Shown in pieces: positions 52,631 to 61,383 of a stretch of 64,000 bases of DNA. Below the pieces are notes generated by a model. It made no database searches. It worked only from the letters and a program-made list of their open reading frames with translations, and was not told where the DNA came from. The number at the start of each line of letters is the position of its first letter. The first letter of the stretch is position 1. This DNA is from Bacilli bacterium (lineage in GTDB: Bacteria; Bacillota_I; Bacilli_A; RF39; UBA660). The stretch covers positions 1 to 64,000 of the forward strand of contig CAAGHO010000018.1 in the NCBI GenBank assembly GCA_900769695.1, read 5' to 3'. Made by a program: the position numbers and the translations under genes.

Positions 52631-53212
52631 CTATCTCACTGCATAATCTACTAAAGTTCTAACTTTTTCATATATATTAAATACTTTAGAATACTCTAAT
52701 AATTTATCTATATCTTTTTCACTGTTATTAAAATAATCATGTAATATATTATTTTGTAATTCTAAATCAAAATCATCATTTTTTAGCATATCACATATGC
52801 ATCTTTCAGCATTATATATTTTAATTGGATTATTAAACATATTATTAATTTCAATAATTCCAATATCATAGTATTTATCTGCAACATAATGTACTTTATA
52901 ATTACTTAATACTCTTTTCTTACTATTAACTGTTATTTCTATTTCTTCTGGTAATTCTTTAATTAAACCTAGCATACTTAGCGCTGTCTTATATGAATAT
53001 ATGGAATCAGGATATTTTTTTTGAAAAACATATTCATCATCAACTAACAAATTACTATCTATGTATAATCCATGAGAAACTTTTTTTATTAAACCATTAT
53101 CAACATATTTTTTTATTAATGGTTTACTAATATTTAGTTTTAAAAAATCTGATGTAGATATGTATCCACGATTAGCATCTAAAAACTGTTTAATTTTATT
53201 TTCATTAGTCAT
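52631..53212 (-). CDS. AbiEi-like winged-helix antitoxin/regulator
   Basis: 193 residues. N-terminal winged helix (FLDANRGYISTSDFLKLNIS, LIKKVSHGLYID), then the AbiEi-type domain with YSYKTALSMLGL and IYNAERCICDML. AbiEi is the antitoxin of type IV AbiE systems. No AbiEii follows; a Fic protein does. The start at 53212 fits the promoter at 53240-53268; ATG at 53233 would be leaderless. Confidence 0.8.
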   Translation of the reverse strand: MTNENKIKQFLDANRGYISTSDFLKLNISKPLIKKYVDNGLIKKVSHGLYIDSNLLVDDEYVFQKKYPDSIYSYKTALSMLGLIKELPEEIEITVNSKKRVLSNYKVHYVADKYYDIGIIEINNMFNNPIKIYNAERCICDMLKNDDFDLELQNNILHDYFNNSEKDIDKLLEYSKVFNIYEKVRTLVDYAVR

Positions 53213-53239
53213 AGAATCGCCATTTACTTTCATAACAAT

Positions 53240-53268
53240 ATTATATCATTTTATTATATTTGAGTAAA
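53240..53268 (-). promoter_or_regulatory. Promoter of the AbiEi-Fic(-Mod-Res) operon
   Basis: TTTACT, 17 bases, TATAAT with upstream TG (TGATATAAT). The RNA would start near 53233. Confidence 0.75.
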
Positions 53269-53297
53269 CTAATTTTACATAATAAAAATAATAAATT

Positions 53298-53432
53298 TTT
53301 GCTAACTGTCAGCGACTATTTTTATAGGTCTTAGGGATACTCCCTAACAAGCGTTAATGGGTGTGTCAACACCATGCTTGATTTATTGTACAAGACTACT
53401 AAGTAACCTCTGGTAAGGTTGAAATTTTTTGT
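53298..53432. ncRNA. Structured intergenic sequence, class unknown
   Basis: In this otherwise AT-rich gap the sequence is richer in G and C and folds: hairpin TTAGGGA/TCCCTAA (53331-53337, 53341-53347), a nested stem AAGC/GCTT enclosing TGG(G)TGT/ACACCA (53349-53379), GTCTT/AAGAC around both (53328-53332, 53392-53396), and AACCT/AGGTT (53405-53420) followed on the plus strand by GAAATTTTTT. Strand is not certain. It could be a small RNA of the element or a remnant end of an IS200/IS605-type element. Confidence 0.5.
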
Positions 53433-53510
53433 TGATTTTATGCATACAAAAAAATATATAACTTCCATTTTTTTAATCATAAATTCATAATTTCAGCATC
53501 AAAAAAAGAA

Positions 53511-55796
53511 TTATTTTTGTAACGATTCTTTTAACATTTTTAATAATTCTTTTTTATTAATTCTTTTATTAATTTCATTCTTTGTAATTTTATTACATAT
53601 AAATTCAATATCTTTTTTATTCATATTATCAGCTTTATCAATCACAACTTCTAACATTGTTGGCTCTATATAATTTCTTATTTCAGAATTATTAAAACCT
53701 ATAAAAGAATGATTTCTACTTTTTAGATTTACAAATTCAATAATAAATTTTTTTGCATCTAATAATAAATCTGCTATTTCTTCTAATACGCTTTTAATTT
53801 CTTTTTGTTTTTCTTTTTCATCAAAAATTATGGATATTGATTCAAAATATTTTAGAAAATTTTCTATAGAAAACTCGTTATCAAAATCTTTATAAGTTTG
53901 AATAATAGATTTTTTATAATGATTAAATAAAATTAATTTCAAATGATTATCTTGTTTAATAATATGTTTAGATAAATATACAATGTGAGAATAATATTCA
54001 TCCATTTTATGACGCATCATACTCGAATTTTCATTAAATTTACTAATATAAATTGCAGAAACTTTTAATGTTTTATCAAATAATTCATAATATTCATCTT
54101 TTATGTTTTGATCATCAATTGTATTACAAATTATTGAAGATATCTGTAATAAAAATGTACAAATTTCAGATACATCAGTATCGCAAGTAATATAATATCT
54201 TTTATTATGTAAATCAATAAGCCAATTCATAACATCCTTATCATTTATAAAATCTAATAATCTTCTAAAGTCATTTTCAGAAATAATTTCCATATTTACA
54301 AACCTGCCATCAGGTGAAATATTAGAGTTATAAAAGCTTCTAAAAACAGATAATATTGATAATGGTTCAAGTGAATTTAGTATGTAGTTTAAATATGGTC
54401 GTGCCCCATTGTATTCAACTATTAATCTACGACTATTATAAAATGCCTCTAAGTCTAATTTCAATGTTTTAAATATTTCATCTAAGTAAATACTTCTGTA
54501 TTCATAATTATTAAACAATACACCAGCAAATCCAATTGTTAGAAGTCCCTGAATATTTCTATAATTCATTAATGATTTATTTTGTAATGATTCAATAGAT
54601 AATTGATACATGCTATCACAAAATTGTTTATCAACTAATTCATTAAAGTACTTACCATTATTTATAAATAATTGTCTAAACATTTCTATAGTTTGAAACA
54701 ACATATTTTCGTTATTAAATTTTACAATATCATTTATCATTTTTAGGTAATAAATGAAAATGATTTTTATAGTTAATTCTAGATTATTATTATTCATATA
54801 CCTATTATCTTTTCCTGCAATTAATAATTGTTTATACATTCTTTCAATTGTACCCATGTTATCTCTATTTTTTTGTTCTAATGCTAGTTTAGTATAATCA
54901 TCAAGATATTCTAGCAAATGATTTTCTATAAAAGTATCATTAGATGGATTGGGCATGACTTCACTTAATAAGGGCACAGAATAATCATTAAATTTATTTT
55001 TTCTTATATCTAATCGATATTTAGTTATTTCATACAAAGTATCCATACTTTGGACAAATATAATAGGATCATTAAAAGATTTTCGTGCTATCATATTTAT
55101 GCATTGTATATATGATAAAAACGTATAATTCATTTTATCTATAAATTGTAATTCCGATGATTGTTTATTATTATATTTTTTCTCATATTCACTATGATAT
55201 TTTCCTAATTTTTCTCCTATATCATATAAATATTTAACCCTAATTTTTAATTCTTTTAATATATTTGTTTTATTCATATTATTCGAAATTCTAAATAATT
55301 CTACTCCAAACATAAATAATATACAGATTAATGAAAAATAATAAAATGATATAAATAATGAAATATTTTGTTCAAATATACTAACATTAGGTATTAATAG
55401 AAATAGTACTGAAATTAAGCAAATATATCCATATTCTATGTAAGTATCTAATTTATCTATAAACGTTTTTTGAAATATTGAATTCATATATTCATCTAAT
55501 GATTGTTTTTTAAAAGTTTTAAGTGTAAATATTAATCCACTTAATCCTATTAAACCAATGCCTGTATTTGTATAAAGATTTGTATAATTAATTTTTAATG
55601 TATTGAAGTCATATACTGGTAAATAATTAAGTAATTGTAATAAATCAATTAAATGTGGAGTTAAAATTGATAACACTATAGATAACAGAATACATTCGAC
55701 ATATAATATTGAATTTTTATAATTCAAAAAAATTAATTTTTTAAAGGTATAGTATGATTTAAGTTTCAATTTTAAAAAGTCAATTTTTTTAGACAT
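53511..55796 (-). CDS. 761-residue membrane protein of unknown function (element cargo)
   Basis: Not recognised. Four membrane spans in the first 180 residues (about 30-55, 78-98, 122-142, 147-170), then a 580-residue soluble helical region without a known catalytic motif. ATPase, nuclease, TIR or HEPN signatures are not seen. The form, sensor or effector domain on a four-span base, recurs in defence proteins. Single gene, ribosome site GGTGATG. Confidence 0.75.
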   Translation of the reverse strand: MSKKIDFLKLKLKSYYTFKKLIFLNYKNSILYVECILLSIVLSILTPHLIDLLQLLNYLPVYDFNTLKINYTNLYTNTGIGLIGLSGLIFTLKTFKKQSLDEYMNSIFQKTFIDKLDTYIEYGYICLISVLFLLIPNVSIFEQNISLFISFYYFSLICILFMFGVELFRISNNMNKTNILKELKIRVKYLYDIGEKLGKYHSEYEKKYNNKQSSELQFIDKMNYTFLSYIQCINMIARKSFNDPIIFVQSMDTLYEITKYRLDIRKNKFNDYSVPLLSEVMPNPSNDTFIENHLLEYLDDYTKLALEQKNRDNMGTIERMYKQLLIAGKDNRYMNNNNLELTIKIIFIYYLKMINDIVKFNNENMLFQTIEMFRQLFINNGKYFNELVDKQFCDSMYQLSIESLQNKSLMNYRNIQGLLTIGFAGVLFNNYEYRSIYLDEIFKTLKLDLEAFYNSRRLIVEYNGARPYLNYILNSLEPLSILSVFRSFYNSNISPDGRFVNMEIISENDFRRLLDFINDKDVMNWLIDLHNKRYYITCDTDVSEICTFLLQISSIICNTIDDQNIKDEYYELFDKTLKVSAIYISKFNENSSMMRHKMDEYYSHIVYLSKHIIKQDNHLKLILFNHYKKSIIQTYKDFDNEFSIENFLKYFESISIIFDEKEKQKEIKSVLEEIADLLLDAKKFIIEFVNLKSRNHSFIGFNNSEIRNYIEPTMLEVVIDKADNMNKKDIEFICNKITKNEINKRINKKELLKMLKESLQK

Positions 55797-55840
55797 TTTT
55801 CATCACCTAATATAATTTTAACATAATTTCATTAATATAT

Positions 55841-55874
55841 AAAAACAGCACTAACTTTTTCAAAAATTAGTGCT
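55841..55874 (-). terminator. Terminator of the 116-residue gene
   Basis: AGCACTAA (55847-55854) pairs with TTAGTGCT (55867-55874), with an inner T5/A5 pairing, followed by a T run on the minus strand. Confidence 0.8.
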
Positions 55875-55880
55875 AAATTT

Positions 55881-56231
55881 TTAATAATATTTTTCTAATT
55901 TTAATGGATTTCTACCAGTAATTTTTAGATTATATCTTATGTTTAATATTTTTTCTATAGATGGTAATATTACATCAATATCACATCTACAATTAAAAAT
56001 ATCTACTGCAGAATTGATATGATTATATAATTTACTATCATCTAAGCAACTTCTTGAATAACTATTTGCAATATAAAATGCTACTGCATCTGGTATTACA
56101 TATCTAATCATATACTCTTCAAAATTATCATAGAAAGGTAAATACTTTTCTTGAAATTCTTTATCTGATATATTTCCTTCATCCATTAATTCTTTATCCT
56201 TTGTGTAACTCATATTATAACTAATCTCCAT
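55881..56231 (-). CDS. Unrecognised protein next to attR
   Basis: 116 residues, mixed helix, acidic N-terminus. No motif recognised. ATG at 56213 (110 residues) may be the real start because GGAGATTAG stands before it. First gene of the element on the attR side; the 40 bases before it hold the element end. Confidence 0.5.
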   Translation of the reverse strand: MEISYNMSYTKDKELMDEGNISDKEFQEKYLPFYDNFEEYMIRYVIPDAVAFYIANSYSRSCLDDSKLYNHINSAVDIFNCRCDIDVILPSIEKILNIRYNLKITGRNPLKLEKYY

Positions 56232-56269
56232 TTCTTACTATATTTTTGGCTTTAATCGTTATACATAGT

Positions 56270-56293
56270 CGTTACACAATGATTATTGCCTCC
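56270..56293. mobile_element. Right attachment junction (attR) of the serine-recombinase element
   Basis: Amidase coding sequence ends at the GG core (56292-56293). The element arm 56270-56291 is the inverted copy of the left arm with two mismatches. Confidence 0.88.
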
Positions 56294-56563
56294 TCCCGCA
56301 TTTATGTGATTAGACACAAGTATAACATCTTCATCTCTACCATATAATTGATCTACTTTAGCAATTCTTTCATTTTTAGGTAAAGAAACATCCTCTGTCC
56401 TCGTCATCTTTGCAGGTATACCAAGCTGATTTAACCTATTAAATATATACTCAGCTGCTTGTAAAGTAAAATCTTTCTCCAAAATATTTCCATTAACTGC
56501 TCCACTATCAACGCCACCGTGACCAGCATCTACAATAACTCTCACGTTATCATTTCTAAACAT
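56292..56563 (-). pseudogene. N-acetylmuramoyl-L-alanine amidase, N-terminal half (split by the element)
   Basis: The zinc ligands and fold of amidase_3 are present: VIVDAGHGGVDSGA (His), NILEKDFTLQAA (Glu) and LVSNHINAGG (His). The frame then enters the element and stops after about 12 foreign residues. Catalytic Glu and the LysM anchors are in the other half at 42928-43698. Start at 56563 behind AGGTGATTAAA; GTG at 56572 is possible. The cell would regain the enzyme only on excision. Confidence 0.92.
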
Positions 56564-56587
56564 TTTAATCACCTATACTAATATATG

Positions 56588-56611
56588 AAAAAAGAACATT
56601 TCTGTTCTTTT
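56588..56611 (-). terminator. Terminator of mtnN
   Basis: AAAAGAACA/TGTTCTTTT stem with loop TTTC and six T on the minus strand. Confidence 0.85.
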
Positions 56612-56619
56612 TAATTACT

Positions 56620-57324
56620 TTATTTTAATTCTTCATCTAATTTTTTTACTACACCATACAACACTTTAGCAATTTTTTCACTACTATCTTTCAAAAAGGC
56701 CTCATAATCAACTACATTATTATCGTTAGGAGCATCAGATATACTTCTAAGAACTATAAAGGGAATATGTGACAAATAACAAACCTGGGCAATTGAAGCC
56801 CCTTCCATTTCCACACACAAAGCATTAAACTTATTATTTATCTTCTTTGCCATATTATATTCTGTACAAAATATATCACCTGATGCTATTACACCACTAC
56901 TAATTTTTATATTTTCTTTATCTAAAACTCTTTTCGTAACATCCATCAAATACTCATCACATTTTATATATGTTCCAACATTAGGAATGTACCCCTTTTC
57001 ATGATTAAAGGCAGTTATATCAAAATCATGCTGTACTAATTCACATCCAATAACAATATCACCAATTTTTAAACTATTACTTACTCCACCAGCAACACCA
57101 ACATTAAATATATAGTCAACACCAATATTATCTATTAATATCTGACAGCTTCTAGCAGCATTAACCTTTCCAACTCCACTTTCTAACATTATACACTTAA
57201 CATTTCCTATCATTGCCTCATAAAACGTTAAATCAAAGATAGAATATTCTTTATCTATTTTCACATCTTTTAGTAATTCATCTAATTCCTCTTTCATTGC
57301 AAAAATTATTCCAACACGCTTCAT
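56620..57324 (-). CDS. mtnN: 5'-methylthioadenosine/S-adenosylhomocysteine nucleosidase
   Basis: Removes adenine from MTA and SAH. 234 residues. GIIFAMKEELDELL start, NVGVAGGVSNSLKIGDIV, nucleoside-binding VEMEGASIAQVC and the catalytic Asp in RSISDAPND. Full length. Confidence 0.95.
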   Translation of the reverse strand: MKRVGIIFAMKEELDELLKDVKIDKEYSIFDLTFYEAMIGNVKCIMLESGVGKVNAARSCQILIDNIGVDYIFNVGVAGGVSNSLKIGDIVIGCELVQHDFDITAFNHEKGYIPNVGTYIKCDEYLMDVTKRVLDKENIKISSGVIASGDIFCTEYNMAKKINNKFNALCVEMEGASIAQVCYLSHIPFIVLRSISDAPNDNNVVDYEAFLKDSSEKIAKVLYGVVKKLDEELK

Positions 57325-57417
57325 AAACTACCTCCATCAAAACTAATACCAATATTTTAATATATCCCCAAGTAGCTGTCAAATTATGGTAATTTAAATC
57401 ATTTTTCACTAAGGTTA

Positions 57418-57446
57418 TTGCACCAAAAATAATTATGTGATAATAT
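57418..57446 (+). promoter_or_regulatory. Promoter of the TasA-like/SipW operon
   Basis: TTGCAC, 17 bases, TAATAT with upstream TG (TGATAATAT), 34 bases before the start codon. Confidence 0.75.
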
Positions 57447-57479
57447 TAAATTACAAATAATAATAGAAGGAGAGAAATA

Positions 57480-58040
57480 ATGAGAAACGAAACTAAAAGA
57501 AATGGTATAATCATTGGAGCATTATTAGTAACAATCGCTTTAATGACAATTGGTTATGCAGCATTAGCTACACAATTAACAATTAATGGTACTGCTAGTA
57601 CAGGAGATGCAAGTTGGGATATTTCTTTCTTATCAATAACTAAGAATACTGCTTTATCTACTACAGATGCAGTAGAAGTTGAAGAACCAACTGCAAGTGG
57701 TACAGCAGCAACATTTAATGTTAAATTACCTGCACCAGGATCAAAAATGGTATATGACTTAGTAGTTCAAAATACTGGTACTATTGATGCTACATTTAAT
57801 GAGATTTCTGGAGTTGACGAATTAAATAAAGCTGCTCCAACTCAAATCACTTACAAAGTTGATCGTTTAGACAGTGAAAATGGTTCAGTTGTTCAAGGTA
57901 CTGGTGATTTATTAAATACTACTGGTAAAAACTATTTCAGAGTAACTATTGAATGGCCAGCTACATCTACTGAAGTTCCTACAGAAACAACTTCAAAAAC
58001 AGGTACTATTTACTTAAATTACGAACAAAAAGTAAGCTAA
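57480..58040 (+). CDS. TasA/camelysin-like secreted protein
   Basis: 186 residues. N-terminal signal of the SipW-dependent type (GALLVTIALMTIGYAALATQ), then an Ig-like beta domain with NGTASTGDASWDISF and YDLVVQNTGTIDATF, as in TasA/CotN matrix proteins. Probable matrix or fibre subunit. Very strong ribosome site GAAGGAGAGAA. First gene of the operon with the SipW-type peptidase, its likely processor. Confidence 0.75.
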   Translation: MRNETKRNGIIIGALLVTIALMTIGYAALATQLTINGTASTGDASWDISFLSITKNTALSTTDAVEVEEPTASGTAATFNVKLPAPGSKMVYDLVVQNTGTIDATFNEISGVDELNKAAPTQITYKVDRLDSENGSVVQGTGDLLNTTGKNYFRVTIEWPATSTEVPTETTSKTGTIYLNYEQKVS

Positions 58041-58047
58041 TTAATAG

Positions 58048-58959
58048 GTGATTATAATGAAAAGAAAAAAGAATAAGATAAGTATTTATATGCTATTAGG
58101 AATTGTATATACAGTTCTTATATTAACTATAAGCACGGCTTATTCTTTTTTTAATGAAGATTTATCAATAAATGCTACTGTAAGCCTTGTAAAACAAGAA
58201 AAAAATTATAAAGTGGATATTACTGAAACATCAAAAAATTCATATAATAATTTAGTATATTATGAATATAACATTGTTATTACTTATTTAGGTACAGAAA
58301 CAACAACAGGATGGGAAGCATATATAAAAGTTCCATATACAGTCCAAGTAGAAGGATGTTACAACGGTATTTGTTCAGTAAATGGAGAGGTTCTAACCGT
58401 TAAAAATGCAGAATACAATGCTTCTTTATCTCCTAATAATACTTCAACATCTTTCAATTTAAAACTAGCTATGGAAGAAAATGATTATTCACTAGATGTA
58501 TTAGATGTCCTATTCAAAACAAACAGTATAACTCCAGATCCAGATCCAAATCCGGATCCAGACCCTGACCCTAAACCTGACCCTGATCCTGATCCTAATC
58601 CAGGACCTAGTGTCGACTACATTACAGCAACATATGAAATGAAAAACGATTGGGGAACGCGACAATGGCATGTTCTAAATATTGAAAATACATCAACCAC
58701 AGAAACCATAACATCATGGACAGTTACTTTTAAAGTAACAAGTACTGAAACAATGAATAACGCTAACATCTGGGGTGGAGATTACAAATATGATGAAGAA
58801 AATGGTATTATTACTGTAACTGGTCCTAGTTGGTCACCTACACTACCACCTTCTGGAAAAGTAGAAGTTAATTTACAAATATCACCACCTGCACCAGAAG
58901 CAATATCATTTGTTGGAATCACTTCATCAGGAGAGAAAGTAACTGCGACTATAAAATAA
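58048..58959 (+). CDS. Surface protein with Asp-Pro linker and cellulose-binding-like domain
   Basis: 303 residues; ATG at 58057 (MKRKKN) is also possible. A signal/anchor (about 13-33 with TAYSFFNED, SipW-type) is followed by a first beta domain (about 45-165), a linker of PDPDPN-type repeats (about 168-190) and a second domain with ETITSWTVTFKV, IWGGDYKY and SWSPTLPPSGKVEVNL, close to the CBM2 cellulose-binding form. It may link the matrix to polysaccharide. Confidence 0.75.
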   Translation: MIIMKRKKNKISIYMLLGIVYTVLILTISTAYSFFNEDLSINATVSLVKQEKNYKVDITETSKNSYNNLVYYEYNIVITYLGTETTTGWEAYIKVPYTVQVEGCYNGICSVNGEVLTVKNAEYNASLSPNNTSTSFNLKLAMEENDYSLDVLDVLFKTNSITPDPDPNPDPDPDPKPDPDPDPNPGPSVDYITATYEMKNDWGTRQWHVLNIENTSTTETITSWTVTFKVTSTETMNNANIWGGDYKYDEENGIITVTGPSWSPTLPPSGKVEVNLQISPPAPEAISFVGITSSGEKVTATIK

Positions 58960-58977
58960 AAATATGGAGGATATAAT

Positions 58978-60162
58978 ATGAGAAAATTCAATAAAAAGAT
59001 AATTCCTATCTATTGTTTACTAATCATATATATAGTATTTTCTACCTTCTATGGATATAGAGGCTATGCCAATATTATGATAAATATTATTAATCCATTG
59101 TTTTATATAACCACATTTATTATTTTACTTTTTCTTTCTAATAGTGATAATAAACAAAGAGTAAAAGCAAAAACAAATAAATATCAACTACTCTTTATTA
59201 TAGTTATAACCTACCTAATTATATATGTCTTTGCTGGACTGTTTTTAGGTTATGTTAAGAGTATATATTCACATTCATTACTAGGTATTATTAAAAATAT
59301 ATGGAATTACATCATTCCAATCGTATTTATTGAATTAATAAGAAATATAGTTATAAGAAATTCTGGAAATAATAAACTAATATTTATTTTGATATCACTA
59401 CTTTTCACATTAATAGATATTGACTTATTTAATATAATTAACATAACTGATAAAACAGAGATATTCAAACTTACATTTTCAACAATAATACCAACAGTAG
59501 TTGAAAATTTCACTCTTACATATATAACTATGACATCTGGATATATCGCTAATTTAATATATCTACTTCCCCAAGAATTAACAAACATTATTTTGCCAAT
59601 ATTTCCTGATTTAGATTGGTACTTTTCAAGTCTATTTGGTATTTTATTACCAACAATTTGCTTTATTGTTATAAAGTATTTAGATGATAGAATAGAAGCC
59701 ATAAAACCTAAATCACGTTTAAAAAAAGAAAAACCAATTAGATTAATTATATTTATAAGTCCTCTTATTTTATTTGCACTTTTTGTTGCCGGAATATTTA
59801 AATATAAACCAACAGCCATAGTATCAAATAGTATGTATCCCATATATCAAAGGGGAGATGTTGTCATTATTGAAAAAGTTAATACAAAAAACATTAAAAA
59901 GCTGAAAAAATATGATATAATAGAATATAAGTTAGATAATATCATAGTCGCTCATAGAATCATATATATAGAAAAACATAATGATGGTACAGTATTATAT
60001 ATAACTAAGGGTGATAATAATAACATTGTAGATAAAGAAAAAGTTACACAAAAACAAGTAAATGGAATCGTTAAATTTAAAGTTCCTAAAGTAGGATATC
60101 CAAGTGTTTGGTTAAACGATTTCTTTAATAAGAAAGAAGTAAGTATAGAAACCGGAAAATAA
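58978..60162 (+). CDS. sipW: SipW-type signal peptidase I with long membrane N-terminus
   Basis: 394 residues. About seven spans in the first 270 residues, then the S26B peptidase: catalytic Ser in IVSNSMYPIY and His in VAHRII in place of Lys, which marks the SipW/ER type, and TKGDNNNIVD. Processes the preceding secreted proteins. GGAGGATATA before ATG. The large extra membrane domain is absent in Bacillus SipW. Confidence 0.88.
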   Translation: MRKFNKKIIPIYCLLIIYIVFSTFYGYRGYANIMINIINPLFYITTFIILLFLSNSDNKQRVKAKTNKYQLLFIIVITYLIIYVFAGLFLGYVKSIYSHSLLGIIKNIWNYIIPIVFIELIRNIVIRNSGNNKLIFILISLLFTLIDIDLFNIINITDKTEIFKLTFSTIIPTVVENFTLTYITMTSGYIANLIYLLPQELTNIILPIFPDLDWYFSSLFGILLPTICFIVIKYLDDRIEAIKPKSRLKKEKPIRLIIFISPLILFALFVAGIFKYKPTAIVSNSMYPIYQRGDVVIIEKVNTKNIKKLKKYDIIEYKLDNIIVAHRIIYIEKHNDGTVLYITKGDNNNIVDKEKVTQKQVNGIVKFKVPKVGYPSVWLNDFFNKKEVSIETGK

Positions 60163-60187
60163 ATATAGATTGGAGGTAAAATTTTCT

Positions 60188-61252
60188 ATGGACCAAAATA
60201 TTAGAAAACGGCCTAAATTAAAATTATGGGTTCGTTTAATATTAAGCATCATCATTATCATTGGTATATTTTTACCTCTTTTCGAAATTTCTATTCATTC
60301 AATAAAGGTAAATAATTCAAATACAAATGATATCATATATACCTATAGAGTTGATAAAAACTTAAACTATAAAGTTCAATTATATGAAAATAACTTCACT
60401 GACAACACTGAAATGGAAGCTAATAAAGTTTATATATCTGATTTAGTAAAAAATATTAAAACAAATTTTAGTTATGTATATTCTGGTACAAATAAAACTA
60501 AATTAAAGTATACTTATAATATAAAAGTAAAACTTACTGGTGAAAGTCAATCTAATCAAACAACTGGAACTAATGATGTAGTTTGGGAAAAAGATTATAC
60601 TTTATTAGATAATGTTCAAAAAAATACTGACTCAAATGGATTTGCAATAAACGAAATTTTAAATATTGACTATCCAAAATATAAAGAAGAGGTATTAAAC
60701 TTTAGAAAAAAATTTGGAATGGCATTAACTACAAAATTAAGAATAACAATGACTATCAATGTCAGTGGTAATTATCAAGAAGAAGCTATAAAGAAGCAGG
60801 ATAAAATAATCATGGATATCCCTGTTGGAACACAAGCATTTTCAATAAAAGAAGATTATAAAAAACAAGATGTGAAAGAATTATACAAGCAAAATAAGAG
60901 TATTCAAATAGAAAACAATTCATATACTATCATATGTTTAATTATTACATTTACATCTATCATTCTATTTATTATGACATTTAAAGCTATATTTAACATA
61001 AAACCTAAAGATGCCTACACAAAAAAACTTGAAAAAATATTAAAAACATATGGGCAAGTAATCGTTGAAGTCAAAACTCAAGTAAAGGAAAAAGGATATA
61101 ATATAGTTATAGTTAAAAATTTTGATGAAATGTTAGATCTTGAAGAAGAATTAAGAATTCCTATTATTTTTTATGAAAGCGTTTACAATAATGCAGCAGT
61201 ATTTACAATTGCTCATGAAAACACAATATATAAATATGTATTAAAAGGCTAG
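60188..61252 (+). CDS. DUF5305-family membrane protein
   Basis: 354 residues: span near the N-terminus (about 20-40), an extracellular beta part with YKVQLYENNF and FSYVYSGT, a second span (about 245-265) and a cytoplasmic tail. DUF5305 proteins often stand next to signal peptidases in archaea and Firmicutes; function unknown. Start at 60188 follows TTGGAGGTAAAA. Last gene of the operon. Confidence 0.78.
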   Translation: MDQNIRKRPKLKLWVRLILSIIIIIGIFLPLFEISIHSIKVNNSNTNDIIYTYRVDKNLNYKVQLYENNFTDNTEMEANKVYISDLVKNIKTNFSYVYSGTNKTKLKYTYNIKVKLTGESQSNQTTGTNDVVWEKDYTLLDNVQKNTDSNGFAINEILNIDYPKYKEEVLNFRKKFGMALTTKLRITMTINVSGNYQEEAIKKQDKIIMDIPVGTQAFSIKEDYKKQDVKELYKQNKSIQIENNSYTIICLIITFTSIILFIMTFKAIFNIKPKDAYTKKLEKILKTYGQVIVEVKTQVKEKGYNIVIVKNFDEMLDLEEELRIPIIFYESVYNNAAVFTIAHENTIYKYVLKG

Positions 61253-61268
61253 AAAAGTCTTTTTTTAT
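61244..61268 (+). terminator. Terminator of the TasA-like/SipW operon
   Basis: AAAGGCT pairs with AGTCTTT (one G-U), then a T run; overlaps the stop of the last gene. Confidence 0.7.
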
Positions 61269-61334
61269 TAGCTTGATTTAAAGTAAACCTTTAGAATCAA
61301 TTATTATAAAAATACTTTTAATCTAAAAGCCATC

Positions 61335-61377
61335 AAAAAAAAGAATCTAAAAAGTTTATTTTCTTGTAGATTCTTTT
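61335..61377 (-). terminator. Terminator of the HtrA gene
   Basis: AAAAGAATCTA (61339-61349) pairs with TAGATTCTTTT (61367-61377), with eight T following on the minus strand. Confidence 0.85.
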
Positions 61378-61383
61378 TAATTA

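Larger units (their letters stand above)
43699..56293 (-). mobile_element. 12.6-kb integrated element with large serine recombinase and defence cargo
   Basis: The boundaries come from the split amidase. Both ends carry a 22-bp inverted arm (43699-43720 and 56270-56291, two mismatches). Joining them around the shared GG gives a near-perfect palindromic attP. All genes are on the minus strand: a 116-aa protein, a 761-aa membrane protein, AbiEi-like/Fic, type III Mod/Res, small ORFs, a replication-type HTH protein, the recombinase and a 283-aa protein. No relaxase or conjugation genes are present, so it is an integrative, not self-transmissible, element. Confidence 0.9.

Noticed and set aside
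53298..53432. Type III toxin-antitoxin (ToxI-like) repeat RNA
   Set aside because: The sequence has no tandem repeats and no ToxN-like gene follows.
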